A DNA stretch of 64,000 nucleotides, taken from Mycobacterium montefiorense. Its GTDB lineage: Bacteria > Actinomycetota > Actinomycetes > Mycobacteriales > Mycobacteriaceae. A program made the position numbers and the translations under genes. The notes under the pieces are model-generated. The model saw only the letters and a program-made list of their open reading frames with translations. It had not been told where the DNA came from and ran no database searches. Position 1 is the first letter of the stretch. Each line of letters begins with the position of its first letter. This document shows positions 24,679 to 34,190 of this stretch, piece by piece. The DNA lies in contig NZ_BFCH01000018.1 in NCBI RefSeq assembly GCF_003112775.1, forward strand, positions 1,168,362 through 1,232,361. Direction: 5' to 3'.

Positions 24679-25899
24679 GTGGGCGATCCGAAGAACCCGA
24701 TGGCCTGGCTACCGTTCTCGATCGCCGAAGCAGCGCTGACGGGATCTGGCGACGACGCGGACCTTTCCCAGGCATGGTCGTACTTGCAGGAACGGCTGCG
24801 TGACGCAGCGCAGCTCGTCGGATCGGACCCGGCTAACCGAAATCACATCGATCTCGCCGCGGGAATGCGGCATCTGTTGGTGCTACTCACCGCGGGGATC
24901 GATGAGGTGCTGCGGTTCGACACCGATCCAATCCTGTGTGTTCAGGCCACCAGCACCGACGACCTCGTGACGTGGGGAATGGAGTGTCCAGACTGCATTT
25001 ACACCCGTGCCGTACTGCGCGGCGGGGAAAGTTACCGGCTGTTCGGCAATCGAGGCACCGCACGCTACGTCGGGTTGCAGACGATGAACGGCATCGCCTC
25101 AACGGCAAACGAACTGGTCGACGAGCTCGAGGTGGATGCCGACGGGAATTTCGAGGTAATGCTGTCGCCCTCCGAGCAGGCCGGCAATTGGATGCGGCTG
25201 GAAGGCGATCACCCGACGTTGACGGTGCGCCACTTCTTCTACGATTGGGATACCGAAGTGGCATCGTCGCTGCGCGTTGAGCGGCTCGGCGATGCGGCTG
25301 GCACGCAAGGCCGTTCGATCGATCCAGCCGTGGCAATGTCGCGGCAGTTGGTCGCTCTTGGCGACTTTGTCCAGGACAATCTGGCGTTTTTTCTGCAATT
25401 CGGCGCGGCGGCGCCGACGAACGGGTTCCTGCCGCCGATCGACCGCACCGATATAGGTGCGGCCGCGGAGAACCGGCCGGTGATCGGTCGATGGGAGCTA
25501 CGTCCCGGCGAGGCGCTGATCGTGGAATCCGAACCGCCCGAAGGGATTTACCGGAGCTTCTCCATCGGCAACCCGTGGTGGGAAACCATTCATTACGGGC
25601 GCCATCAGTCCAGCCTCAATGCCCATCAGGCGGTGGTGGATTCCGACGGCCTGGTGCGAGTGGTGCTGTGCGCGCAGGACCCCGGCGTCGCGAATTGGCT
25701 TGACACCGCGGGCTTCAGCAATGGGCCCATCATCCTGCGCTGTGTGCGAACGAAAACGGCGCCGACCCCGTCGGCGCGCGTCGTGTCATTCGACAAGATT
25801 CATGCCCAGCTGCCCTCGGACACCGCGACGGTCACCGCCGAGCAGCGGGCGGCCGTCATTGCGGCGCGCCGCAACGCCGTACGCGAAAGGTTCGCCTGA
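24679..25899 (+). CDS. DUF1214-like conserved protein
   Basis: 406 residues from GTG 24679 (MGDPKNPMAWLPFSIAEAAL), chosen because GGGGAG lies just upstream and because the earlier in-frame ATG at 24622 lies inside the palindromic operator without a ribosome-binding site. From that ATG it would be 425 residues. The C-terminal half carries a DUF1214-like stretch (YRSFSIGNPWWETIHYGRHQSSLN, then DSDGLVRVVL and DPGVANWLDT). No catalytic motif is recognised. Its stop overlaps the next start by one base (TGATG). Together with a sulfotransferase and an SDR it recalls the M. tuberculosis Rv3529c-Rv3531c neighbourhood. A role in lipid or steroid modification is inference. Confidence 0.8.
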   Translation: MGDPKNPMAWLPFSIAEAALTGSGDDADLSQAWSYLQERLRDAAQLVGSDPANRNHIDLAAGMRHLLVLLTAGIDEVLRFDTDPILCVQATSTDDLVTWGMECPDCIYTRAVLRGGESYRLFGNRGTARYVGLQTMNGIASTANELVDELEVDADGNFEVMLSPSEQAGNWMRLEGDHPTLTVRHFFYDWDTEVASSLRVERLGDAAGTQGRSIDPAVAMSRQLVALGDFVQDNLAFFLQFGAAAPTNGFLPPIDRTDIGAAAENRPVIGRWELRPGEALIVESEPPEGIYRSFSIGNPWWETIHYGRHQSSLNAHQAVVDSDGLVRVVLCAQDPGVANWLDTAGFSNGPIILRCVRTKTAPTPSARVVSFDKIHAQLPSDTATVTAEQRAAVIAARRNAVRERFA

Positions 25900-27053
25900 T
25901 GTCGTTCAATGCCGACGAATTGGAGAGCGGCGCCAGTGCGGCAACCGGCCTCGACGATTTCGGGTCCTCGTACTACCGCGAGGGACTCGACCACATTGTC
26001 GAAGCGCTGAACAACGAGGCGGATCTCAACGAAATCGGCCAGGTCATCCAGCACGCGACCATCAGCAATGCGCTGATTCAGCGCCTCAAGATCGAGGACG
26101 CCTACCGACAGCATCCCGAGATCGATGACGAGGAGGTCGGCGGCCCCGTCTTCGTGATCGGGCTACCCCGCACGGGCACCACGGCATTGAGCCAACTCGT
26201 GGCCGCCGATCCGCAATTCCGGTCGCTGCGGATGTGGGAATCCCAAGCCCCAACACCGCCGCCGGAGGCCGCCACCCAACACACCGACCCGCGGATCGAC
26301 CAGGCTGAAGCGGGCCTGAAGATGCTCGACGACATGTTCCCGTTGATGAAGACAATGCACAACTCTGAAGCAACGGCCGCGACTGAATGCCAGGATCTGA
26401 TGGGAATGAGCTTCCGCACCTTTCACTTTGACGGCGCCGTTCGTGCCCCCGGATATCTGGCGTGGCTGATGGACTGCGACATGCGCGAGACGTACACCTT
26501 TCACCGACGGGTCCTGCGGCTGTTGCAATGGCACTGCCCGCCGACGCTGTGGCATCTGAAGACCCCGGTGCACATGTTCGCCCTCGATGCGCTCGTCGAG
26601 GCCTACCCGAACGCTAGATTCCTGTGGAGCCATCGTGATCCGGCCAAGGTAATGGGCTCGGTGTGCAGCCTCATCCAGTATGTCCGCAGCTGGAGCAGCG
26701 ACCGCAACGATCCCAACGAGCTGGGCACCGAGCAGGTCGACAGTTGGGTCGAAGCCGTCCGGCGGGCCATGGATTTCCGTGCCCGGATGGGCGACGACCG
26801 CTTCGCTGACGTCTCCTTCGCCGACTTGCAATCCGATCCGATACGGACGGTGCAAGCCGGCTACGAGGACCTGGGCCTGAGCTTCACCGAGGCCACCTCG
26901 GACGCGGTGAAGCAGTGGGCCGAAGGGCACAAACCCGGCTCGCGTGGTGCACACGACTACGACCTGGCCGAGTACGGTCTGACATCGGAAGGGGTCCGTG
27001 AGCGGTTCGCGGACTACCTCGCCGCCTATCAGGCAACCGCCTGGCTCCCATGA
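25899..27053 (+). CDS. sulfotransferase-family protein
   Basis: 384 residues. PAPS-dependent sulfotransferase fold: the 5'-phosphosulfate-binding loop is FVIGLPRTGTTAL (Gly88 to Thr95), and the 3'-phosphate-binding segment is RFLWSHRDPAKVMGSVCSL. WHLKTPVHMFALDAL lies between them, as in the mycobacterial Stf-like family. Length equals that of M. tuberculosis Rv3529c. It is translationally coupled on both sides (TGATG upstream, ATGA into the TetR gene). Acceptor substrate unknown. Confidence 0.88.
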   Translation: MSFNADELESGASAATGLDDFGSSYYREGLDHIVEALNNEADLNEIGQVIQHATISNALIQRLKIEDAYRQHPEIDDEEVGGPVFVIGLPRTGTTALSQLVAADPQFRSLRMWESQAPTPPPEAATQHTDPRIDQAEAGLKMLDDMFPLMKTMHNSEATAATECQDLMGMSFRTFHFDGAVRAPGYLAWLMDCDMRETYTFHRRVLRLLQWHCPPTLWHLKTPVHMFALDALVEAYPNARFLWSHRDPAKVMGSVCSLIQYVRSWSSDRNDPNELGTEQVDSWVEAVRRAMDFRARMGDDRFADVSFADLQSDPIRTVQAGYEDLGLSFTEATSDAVKQWAEGHKPGSRGAHDYDLAEYGLTSEGVRERFADYLAAYQATAWLP

Positions 27054-27700
27054 GTGCTCCTCGGACGCGGCGACGCGAAAAACTCGAACCCGATCCGGCA
27101 GTCCGCAGCGAGATCCTGGCGGCCGCGTCAACCACCCTGCGCGAGCGTGGAGTTCGTGGACTCAGCATTGCCGCGGTGCTGGACCGCGCCAAGTTGAGCA
27201 CCCGCGCCTTCTACCGGCATTTCGACTCCAAGGATGAATTGGTTGCCGCGGTCTTCCTGGAGACCGCGCGCACCGAAAGGCGCCGTCTGCAGCGCCGAAT
27301 GGCCATTGCCGCAACAGAGATCGAGGCCGTGGCAGCGTGGATCGACGGGCGACTCGACTTGGCGTTCGACGACAGTGTCAAGTCTGATTTGCGGCGGCTC
27401 TCGCTGGAAGCTCAATCGCAGACATTCGCCTCCCCCGGTCTGATTCAGCCCGCATACGCCGAAATGCTCAAACCGCTCAGCGAAGCGCTACAGCGCGGCC
27501 TGAAGCGCGGAGTGTTCCACCGCATCGACCCAGTGACCGACGCGGAGTTCATCCAGGGTGTGGTGTGGGCGAGCACCAACCGGCAGTGGCGGACCGGCGA
27601 TTGCGATCGCGTTGAAGTGCGCGAAGACGCGCTCCGATTCTGTCTGCGCGCGTTGGGCGTGACACCCGAAGCGATCGATCAGATCTGCTCAAACGACTGA
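27050..27700 (+). CDS. TetR-family transcriptional regulator
   Basis: 216 residues. The N-terminal helix-turn-helix is at about 18-66 (VRSEILAAASTTLRERGVRGLSI, then LSTRAFYRHFDSKDELVAAVF). The C-terminal ligand-binding domain contains SLEAQSQTFASPGL. Its ATG overlaps the sulfotransferase stop (ATGA), so it is made from the same message it probably controls. The palindrome at 24618-24644 is its likely operator, giving autoregulation. The inducer is unknown; a lipophilic acyl or sterol compound would fit the neighbours. Confidence 0.9.
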   Translation: MSAPRTRRREKLEPDPAVRSEILAAASTTLRERGVRGLSIAAVLDRAKLSTRAFYRHFDSKDELVAAVFLETARTERRRLQRRMAIAATEIEAVAAWIDGRLDLAFDDSVKSDLRRLSLEAQSQTFASPGLIQPAYAEMLKPLSEALQRGLKRGVFHRIDPVTDAEFIQGVVWASTNRQWRTGDCDRVEVREDALRFCLRALGVTPEAIDQICSND

Positions 27701-27714
27701 CCAAGGGAGTATCC

Positions 27715-28518
27715 ATGGACCTGGGTTTCGCCGGCTCGACAGCGGTGGTCACGGGTGGGAGCAAAGGGATGGGACTGGCCATCGCCGAAACCCTTGCGGC
27801 CGAAGGGGCCAGCGTGGCGGTGATGGCTCGGAACCGAGAAGCGCTCGACGCCGCGGTGAACTCGCTGCTAAAGGCGGGTGCTCCTGACGCGATGGGAATC
27901 AGCGTCGATATGGGCGACCCGAAGTCGATCGCCGACGGCTTCGCGGCAGTCGCCGAGCGCTGGGGTCGACTCAACAGCTTGGTCCACACGATTGGGCCGG
28001 GTGACGGCTACTTCGAGCAGATGGACGACACGCAGTGGGATGAGGCGTTCGCGCTGGGCACCATGTCGGCTGTGCGGTCGATCCGCGCCTGCCTGCCGCT
28101 GTTGCGCGCGGCGGAGTGGGCCCGCATTGTGACGCTGTCCGCACACTCCATTCAACGGCAGAACCCGCGCATCGTCGCCTACACGGCGTCAAAGGCGGCG
28201 TTGGCCAGCATCACCAAGAACCTCTCGAAAAGCCTTGCCAAGGAAGGCATTCTCGCAAACTGCGTGTGCCCGGGGACGATAGTGACCGCCAGCTTCACCG
28301 AAAACCTCAAAGACATCCTGGCGGCCGACGGCCTCGACGCCACCGACCCGCACGATGTCATGACCTGGATAGACAACAACTTTCATCAACCCTGTGACCT
28401 CGGTCGCGCCGGGCTTCCCGAAGAGATCGCGTCGATGACCGCATACCTGGCGTCCCGCCGAAACGGCTACGTCACCGGCGCCACCGTCAATGTGGACGGC
28501 GGGTCCGACTTCATCTGA
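27715..28518 (+). CDS. short-chain dehydrogenase/reductase
   Basis: 267 residues, classical SDR. Cofactor loop TGGSKGMG near residue 14, catalytic Ser in LSAHS, Tyr156 and Lys160 in YTASKAAL, and the C-terminal NGYVTGATVNVDGG. The ribosome-binding site AAGGGAG precedes ATG 27715. It lies 14 bp after the TetR gene and is the last gene of the operon, converging on cobN with 8 bp between stops. Substrate unknown. Confidence 0.9.
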   Translation: MDLGFAGSTAVVTGGSKGMGLAIAETLAAEGASVAVMARNREALDAAVNSLLKAGAPDAMGISVDMGDPKSIADGFAAVAERWGRLNSLVHTIGPGDGYFEQMDDTQWDEAFALGTMSAVRSIRACLPLLRAAEWARIVTLSAHSIQRQNPRIVAYTASKAALASITKNLSKSLAKEGILANCVCPGTIVTASFTENLKDILAADGLDATDPHDVMTWIDNNFHQPCDLGRAGLPEEIASMTAYLASRRNGYVTGATVNVDGGSDFI

Positions 28519-28526
28519 GGGGTTGG

Positions 28527-31500
28527 TCAGCCCTCCAGGTCGCCTTCGGTTTCCAGCAGCGCCTGCCGTAACCCGTCCAGGGTTTCGGGTTGCGGCTCGG
28601 CCCACATGCCGCGACCGGCCGCCTCCAGCAGTCGTTCGGCCATGCCGTGCAACGCCCACGGATTGGATTCCGTCATGAACTTCCGGTTCTCCGGATCCAG
28701 CACGTAGCGGTCGGTGAGCTGCTCGTACATCCAGTCGGCCATCACCCCCGCGGTGGCGTCATAGCCGAAGAGGTAATCGACGGTGGCAGCCATCTCGAAT
28801 GCGCCCTTGTAACCGTGCCGGCGCATCGCGGCCATCCAGCGCGGATTGACCACCCGGGCGCGGAACACCCGCGTGGTCTCCTCGGACAGCGTGCGGGTGC
28901 GGATCGCGTCGGGTCGGGTGTTGTCACCGATATAGGCGGCCGGCGCCTTGCCGGTCAGCGCTCGTACCGTGGCCACCATGCCGCCGTGGTATTGGAAGTA
29001 GTCGTCGGAGTCGGCGATATCATGTTCGCGGGTGTCGGTGTTCTTGGCCGCCACAGCAATTCGGCGGTACTGCCGGTTCATGTCGTCGACGGCCTCGCGG
29101 CCGTCCAGGTCGCGCCCGTAGGCGAATCCGCCCCAGGCGGTGTACACCTGGGCAAGGTCGGCGTCGTCGCGCCAGTTCCGGCTGTCGATCAGCTGCAGCA
29201 GCCCGGCGCCATAGGTGCCCGGCTTGGATCCGAAAATCCGTGTGGTTGCCCGCCGTTGATCGCCGTGCTGGGCCAGGTCGGCCTGCGCGTGGGCGCGGAC
29301 GAAGTTGGCATCGGCGGGCTCGTCGAGTTCGGCGACCAATCGCACCGCGTCGTCGAGCATCGTGACGACGTGCGGGAACGCGTCGCGGAAGAATCCGGAG
29401 ATCCGGACGGTGACGTCGATCCGTGGGCGTTGGAGCTCGGCCAGCGGAATCGGCGTCAGGCCGACGACGCGGCGTGATGCGTCGTCCCACACGGGCCGAA
29501 CGCCGAGCAGCGCAAGAACTTCGGCGATGTCGTCGCCGGCGGTGCGCATCGCCGAGGTGCCCCACACCGACAGCCCCACCGATTGCGGCCATTCACCGTG
29601 GTCGCTGCGGTACCGGTCTAACAGTGAATCAGCAAGCGCGACACCGGCTTCCCAGGCCAGCCGGGAAGGTATCGCCTTGGGATCGACGGAGTAGAAATTG
29701 CGGCCGGTGGGCAGCACGTTAACCAGGCCGCGCAGCGGCGACCCCGATGGGCCCGCCGGGATGAACCGGCCGTCCAGCGCCCGGAGCACCTGGTCGATTT
29801 CGGCAGCGGTACCGGCCAGCCGCGGTACCACTTCGGTGGCCGCGAACCGCAGCACCGCGGCAACATCGGCATTGTCGGTGATCGTGTCGACGGCGTCGGG
29901 GTCCCAGCCGGTGGCCTGCAGCGACGCGACCAGCCCGCGGGCAATGGCCTCGGTTTGATCGACCTTGGTCCGCTCGTCGGTGCCGTCTTCGGCCAGGCCT
30001 AGCGCTTGTCGCAATCCCGGCAGGGCATGCTCACCGGCGAATAGCTGCCGGGCCCGCAGGATGGCCAGCACTAGGTCGAGTTCCGTCTCCCCCGTTGGCT
30101 TCTGGCCGAGGATGTGCAGGCCGTCGCGGATCTGGACGTCTTTGATTTCGCAGAGCCAGCCGTCGACGTGCAGGATCATGTCGTCGAACGAGTCTTCTTC
30201 GGGCCGTTCGGTCAAGCCGAGGTCGTGGTCCATCTTGGCGGCCCGGATCAGCGTCCAGATCTGCTGACGGATGGCGGGCAGCTTGCCAGGGTCCAGGGCG
30301 GCGACGTTGGCGTACTCATCGAGCAGCTGCTCCAAACGCGCGATGTCTCCGTAGCTTTCGGCGCGGGCCATCGGCGGGATGAGATGGTCGACGAGCACCG
30401 CGTGCGCACGTCTCTTGGCCTGGGTGCCCTCGCCGGGATCGTTGACCAAAAACGGGTAGATCAGCGGCAGGTTGCCCAGCGCGGCGTCGGATCCGCAGGC
30501 CGCCGACATGCCCAGCGTCTTTCCCGGAAGCCACTCCAGATTTCCGTGCTTGCCCAGGTGCACCACCGCGTGCGACCCGAATCCGGTGTCCAGCCAGTGG
30601 TAGGCGGCCAGGTAGTGATGGCTGGGCGGCAGGTCCGGATCGTGGTAGATGGCGACCGGATTCTCGCCGAAGCCGCGGGGTGGCTGCACCAGCAGCACCA
30701 GATTTTCGGATTGCAGTGCGGCCACGACGATCTCGCCGTCGGGGTCTTTTGTGCGATCGACGAAAAGCTCTCCGGGTGCGGGACCCCAGTGGGTTTCGAC
30801 GGCGTCACGGAATTCTTCGGGCAGTGTGGCGAACCAGGCGCGGTAATCCCGTGCAGACACCCTGATCGGGTTGCCCGCCAGTTGCTCTTCGGTGAGCCAG
30901 TCAGGGTCCTGCCCGCCTCGTTCGATCAGCGCATGAATAAGGGCGTCACCGTCGTTGGCCTCGACCCCGGGAAGATCGCCCACCCGATAACCGTGGTCGC
31001 GCATCGCCCGCAGCAGCGCCACCGCGCTCGCTGGAGTGTCCAATCCGACGGCGTTGCCGATGCGGGCGTGCTTGGTGGGATACGCCGAAAACACCAGGGC
31101 CACCCGCTTGTCGGCAGGGGCGACGTGCCGCAGTTGCGCGTGCCGGATAGCCAGGCCCGCGACCCGTGCGCAGCGCTCCGGGTCGGCGACATACGAGATC
31201 AGCCCGTCGTCGTCGATCTCTTTGAACGAGAACGGGACGGTGATGATGCGCCCGTCGAACTCGGGGACCGCGACCTGACTGGCGACGTCCAGTGGGGACA
31301 GGCCGTCGTCATTTTCACGCCACTGATCGCGCGGGCTCGTCAGGCACAGACCTTGCAGAATCGGAATATCCAGGGCCGCAAGATGTTCGACGTTCCAGCT
31401 ATCGTCGTCGCCGCCAGCCGACACGGTCGCGGGCTTCAGTCCCCCGGCGGCCAGCACGGTAACCACCATGGCGTCGGCGTTGCCGAGCCGTTGCAGCAGT

Positions 31501-32126
31501 TCGGGTTCGGCGGTGCGCAACGACGCGCAGTAGACGGGCAGCGCTCGGCCACCCGCGTCTTCAATGGCCGTACACAGCGATTCGATGTACCCGGTGTTAC
31601 CGGCCAGGTGTTGCGCGCGGTAGTACAGCACCGCGATTGTCGGGCCGTCGATGTGCTGCGACTGCGCCCGCTCCAGTTCACCCCAGGTCGGGGTCACCAC
31701 CGGCTCGGTGAAGCCGACGCCGGTCATCAGCACGGTGTCGGACAGGAAGGCGTGCAATTGGCGTAGGTTCTCCACGCCGCCGTGCGCCAGGTAGATGTGC
31801 GCCTGCACCGCGATGCCGGCGGCCAACGTGGACAGTCCGGTCAATTCGGCGTCGGCGGCCTGCTCGCCACTGACCAAAATCGTCGGAATGCCACTGGCGA
31901 TCACGGTGTCGATGCCACTTTGCCAGGCTCGATAGCCCCCGAGGATCCGGACGACCACGATCGCCGCGTCGGCCAAGAGGTCCGACAATCCCCCGCAACC
32001 GGGAGGTGCCCCCACCTCGTCGGACAACCGCGCGGGGTTGGCCCATCGATAGTTTTTGCCGCTGGAGCGGGCACTGATCAGGTCGGTGTCGGATGTCGAC
32101 AGCAACAGGATGGTCGGCTCAGCCAC
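28527..32126 (-). CDS. cobN: cobaltochelatase subunit CobN
   Basis: 1199 residues from a GTG start; M. tuberculosis CobN (Rv2062c) is 1194. CobN is the large subunit of the ATP-dependent chelatase that inserts cobalt into hydrogenobyrinate a,c-diamide in the aerobic cobalamin pathway, together with a CobS/CobT-type ATPase not seen here. Recognised segments include VVHLGKHGNLEWLPGK (conserved in CobN, BchH and ChlH), MPRAESYGDIARLEQL-like PPMARAESYGDIA, and the C-terminal MTESNPWALHGMAERLLEA. It is set apart from the other cob genes of the window by three unrelated genes and is transcribed in the opposite direction to cobGHIJ. Confidence 0.95.
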   Translation of the reverse strand: MAEPTILLLSTSDTDLISARSSGKNYRWANPARLSDEVGAPPGCGGLSDLLADAAIVVVRILGGYRAWQSGIDTVIASGIPTILVSGEQAADAELTGLSTLAAGIAVQAHIYLAHGGVENLRQLHAFLSDTVLMTGVGFTEPVVTPTWGELERAQSQHIDGPTIAVLYYRAQHLAGNTGYIESLCTAIEDAGGRALPVYCASLRTAEPELLQRLGNADAMVVTVLAAGGLKPATVSAGGDDDSWNVEHLAALDIPILQGLCLTSPRDQWRENDDGLSPLDVASQVAVPEFDGRIITVPFSFKEIDDDGLISYVADPERCARVAGLAIRHAQLRHVAPADKRVALVFSAYPTKHARIGNAVGLDTPASAVALLRAMRDHGYRVGDLPGVEANDGDALIHALIERGGQDPDWLTEEQLAGNPIRVSARDYRAWFATLPEEFRDAVETHWGPAPGELFVDRTKDPDGEIVVAALQSENLVLLVQPPRGFGENPVAIYHDPDLPPSHHYLAAYHWLDTGFGSHAVVHLGKHGNLEWLPGKTLGMSAACGSDAALGNLPLIYPFLVNDPGEGTQAKRRAHAVLVDHLIPPMARAESYGDIARLEQLLDEYANVAALDPGKLPAIRQQIWTLIRAAKMDHDLGLTERPEEDSFDDMILHVDGWLCEIKDVQIRDGLHILGQKPTGETELDLVLAILRARQLFAGEHALPGLRQALGLAEDGTDERTKVDQTEAIARGLVASLQATGWDPDAVDTITDNADVAAVLRFAATEVVPRLAGTAAEIDQVLRALDGRFIPAGPSGSPLRGLVNVLPTGRNFYSVDPKAIPSRLAWEAGVALADSLLDRYRSDHGEWPQSVGLSVWGTSAMRTAGDDIAEVLALLGVRPVWDDASRRVVGLTPIPLAELQRPRIDVTVRISGFFRDAFPHVVTMLDDAVRLVAELDEPADANFVRAHAQADLAQHGDQRRATTRIFGSKPGTYGAGLLQLIDSRNWRDDADLAQVYTAWGGFAYGRDLDGREAVDDMNRQYRRIAVAAKNTDTREHDIADSDDYFQYHGGMVATVRALTGKAPAAYIGDNTRPDAIRTRTLSEETTRVFRARVVNPRWMAAMRRHGYKGAFEMAATVDYLFGYDATAGVMADWMYEQLTDRYVLDPENRKFMTESNPWALHGMAERLLEAAGRGMWAEPQPETLDGLRQALLETEGDLEG

Positions 32127-32290
32127 CCCTCATTCGTACCGTAGCGTCGCCGCGATGCAAGCGGCGACCTCGCATTCCGCCGCCCCAGTAGGAGCGCTGA
32201 TGACGGAAAAATTGGTGACGGTTGCGTACCTTAACCGATGTTAGCGTTGATCAATAACAAAGAGCGACAAGCTAACCCCAGGATGCCGTT

Positions 32291-33745
32291 ATGTCTATTT
32301 TTGCCGATGCCGCCCGCCTCCTCAGCAATTTGGCCAACGTGGGATCGCAGTTCATCGGCCTGGACGCCAATCTCATGCCATCCACGTCGGACTCGGGAGC
32401 TGGCGGCGAATATCTTGCGGGCAGCGTGACCGGCATGACCGGAGGCCTGGGAAGCTCGCTGAGCTCGGGTCAAATTCTCGGGGGGATCTTCAAGCCCGCA
32501 GACGCGCTCGCAACATGGGATCGCAATGCCAACCTAGGCAGCCAAGATCTTCGACAAAAATACAGTGCCGACATGTACTACAAACCTGCCCATCGGCTGC
32601 AGGTTGCCCGCAACGGCGAGCGAACTTCCAACGTGAAACCGGCGGGTGCGGCCGTCAACATCCTCCCGTGGACTGCCAGCGTTATCGGATATTTAGAGCT
32701 GTTGCTGGGATTCGGGCCACCGAACGAGGGTGACGATCTGGAAGTCGGCGCACAGCTTTGGAGCACATTGCGAGATGAGCTCGCGTCGGCCATTCCGAAC
32801 GAGGACTGGCAGGGAGAGGCCTCGGATACCTACGCGGGTCAGGTGGCAGCAGTGCAGGACATTGCGCAGACGCTGGCCGAACTGGACGGTCAGCTGGCAG
32901 AGATCGTTGTGGAGCAAGCGGAATGGGTCACCCATATTCGTCTGGGTTTCGGGATTTTGCTCAACCTACTTACCACGGCAATCGTCATTGAAGTCGCTCT
33001 CCGAATAGCCCTGGCTATGGTCCCGGGCGGACCGGCGTGGGCAATGGGTTGGGCGATCTTGGCTTCTTCGCTAGCAATGGCTGCCGCCCTCGGCATGCTC
33101 GGCGCCTTGACCGGATTATCGGTAGAAAACGGCAAGAAAGCCCACCATGTCACCTCCGAAATCAATCGGCTGGGCGAGGCCGCGACGCAACTAGTAAATG
33201 AGTCGATGGCTCATAGCGTCGGTTCCGTAGCGCCTCAGTCGCGGGTCTCCGAATTCCAGGCTCCTCCCCAGGGCACGCCCACTACCTTCGCCGGGCCCAC
33301 CGGCGGCCAGCCAACACAGCCGAAGATGACCAAGGCGAGGTCTGAATACGAGCAGTTTGGCGCAAGTGCGACACCGCATAGCCCGCAGGGTGAGGATGCC
33401 GAATGCGATGAAAAGCAGAACGTGACGATTCCGGCCCTCGATGAATCGATGCGAATGCTGAAACAGCAGGGACCCAACTACTCCGGACAAGCCCCTCGAC
33501 GAGCGGGCTCGCGCAACCCGGTGATCGGAGAAAAACGCCAGCTCGACGCCGCCGAAGCCGATGGAGCGGCTGCGGGCACCGACGCTGTCGACCGTGCGCC
33601 CATCGATCGTGAACTACGTCAGGGTGTTAATGAGAAGCTGGCACAGGCCACTTCCGGATTGAACCGCGACACAGAGGCTTACGCGGATGCGACAGCGGAC
33701 AGGCGCCATTCACCGGGCAGGGTCTATTCCGCCACCATCCAGTAG
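32291..33745 (+). CDS. EspA/EspE-family ESX-1-associated protein
   Basis: 484 residues. The stretch LLLGFGPPNEGDDLEVGAQ followed by LASAIPNEDWQGEASDTYAG aligns by eye with EspA's FPGDGWLGSAADKYAG region; the WxG turn is Trp173-Gln-Gly175. A hydrophobic hairpin follows at about 216-243 and 250-276. The low-complexity C-terminal part ends with AAAGTDAVDRAPIDRE, resembling the AAAGTEDAERAPVE near the C-terminus of EspA. Such proteins are exported by ESX-1 with an EspC/EspF-like partner; none is adjacent, so the gene is an orphan inserted in the cob region. Start ATG 32291 has only a weak AGGATG upstream. Confidence 0.8.
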   Translation: MSIFADAARLLSNLANVGSQFIGLDANLMPSTSDSGAGGEYLAGSVTGMTGGLGSSLSSGQILGGIFKPADALATWDRNANLGSQDLRQKYSADMYYKPAHRLQVARNGERTSNVKPAGAAVNILPWTASVIGYLELLLGFGPPNEGDDLEVGAQLWSTLRDELASAIPNEDWQGEASDTYAGQVAAVQDIAQTLAELDGQLAEIVVEQAEWVTHIRLGFGILLNLLTTAIVIEVALRIALAMVPGGPAWAMGWAILASSLAMAAALGMLGALTGLSVENGKKAHHVTSEINRLGEAATQLVNESMAHSVGSVAPQSRVSEFQAPPQGTPTTFAGPTGGQPTQPKMTKARSEYEQFGASATPHSPQGEDAECDEKQNVTIPALDESMRMLKQQGPNYSGQAPRRAGSRNPVIGEKRQLDAAEADGAAAGTDAVDRAPIDRELRQGVNEKLAQATSGLNRDTEAYADATADRRHSPGRVYSATIQ

Positions 33746-34098
33746 GTCAGAACCATCGACCGGTCGCTAGTCGGGAAGCCGACTCCCTCGAAAGCGATTT
33801 CGCCGGGCGTGGGATTGTGGTCAGCGCGGTTCCGCCAGGTCAGGCAATACATGTCGCCGACCGATTTGATATGCAAGTCGAAATCGCCGACCAACTCGTC
33901 TTCGATGCCGAAGTACTGAACATGGTAGTTACCGGGAAAGCCATTGGACGTGTCGCCAGTTGCCCGGCCCCGGCAGATCGCGCGGTCCTCCTCGACCGCG
34001 TTAGAAGAGATCCAGCGCGCATCGATGACGTCTGTTTCCTCAGTATTGAACCGATATTCGGCAACCCCGATCACCGCGGTGTGAATCATGTCGGGCAT
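33724..34098 (-). CDS. hypothetical protein
   Basis: 124 residues from ATG 34098, acidic, with three Cys or paired polar segments (RAICRGRATGD, MYCLTWRNRAD) and no signal peptide or membrane helix. No family is recognised. Its 3' end overlaps the convergent EspA-like gene by 22 bp, with both stops in coding-looking context. Codon use resembles the neighbours, so it is probably real. Confidence 0.55.
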   Translation of the reverse strand: MPDMIHTAVIGVAEYRFNTEETDVIDARWISSNAVEEDRAICRGRATGDTSNGFPGNYHVQYFGIEDELVGDFDLHIKSVGDMYCLTWRNRADHNPTPGEIAFEGVGFPTSDRSMVLTYWMVAE

Positions 34099-34190
34099 CT
34101 TATCGGTTGCGGCTGCTCACTTCTGAGCTCCAACCATTGACTACCGGCCGGGCGCCCGCGCGCGGTGCGATGATGCCCAACCCCGCCGTT

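Noticed and set aside
32240..32275. GTTAGC...GCTAAC inverted repeat before the EspA-like gene
   Set aside because: Six-base arms 24 bp apart are expected by chance; no support for a specific regulator.
32127..32290. Cobalamin riboswitch upstream of cobN
   Set aside because: No B12-box-like conserved core or suitable stems seen; the same holds before cobG.
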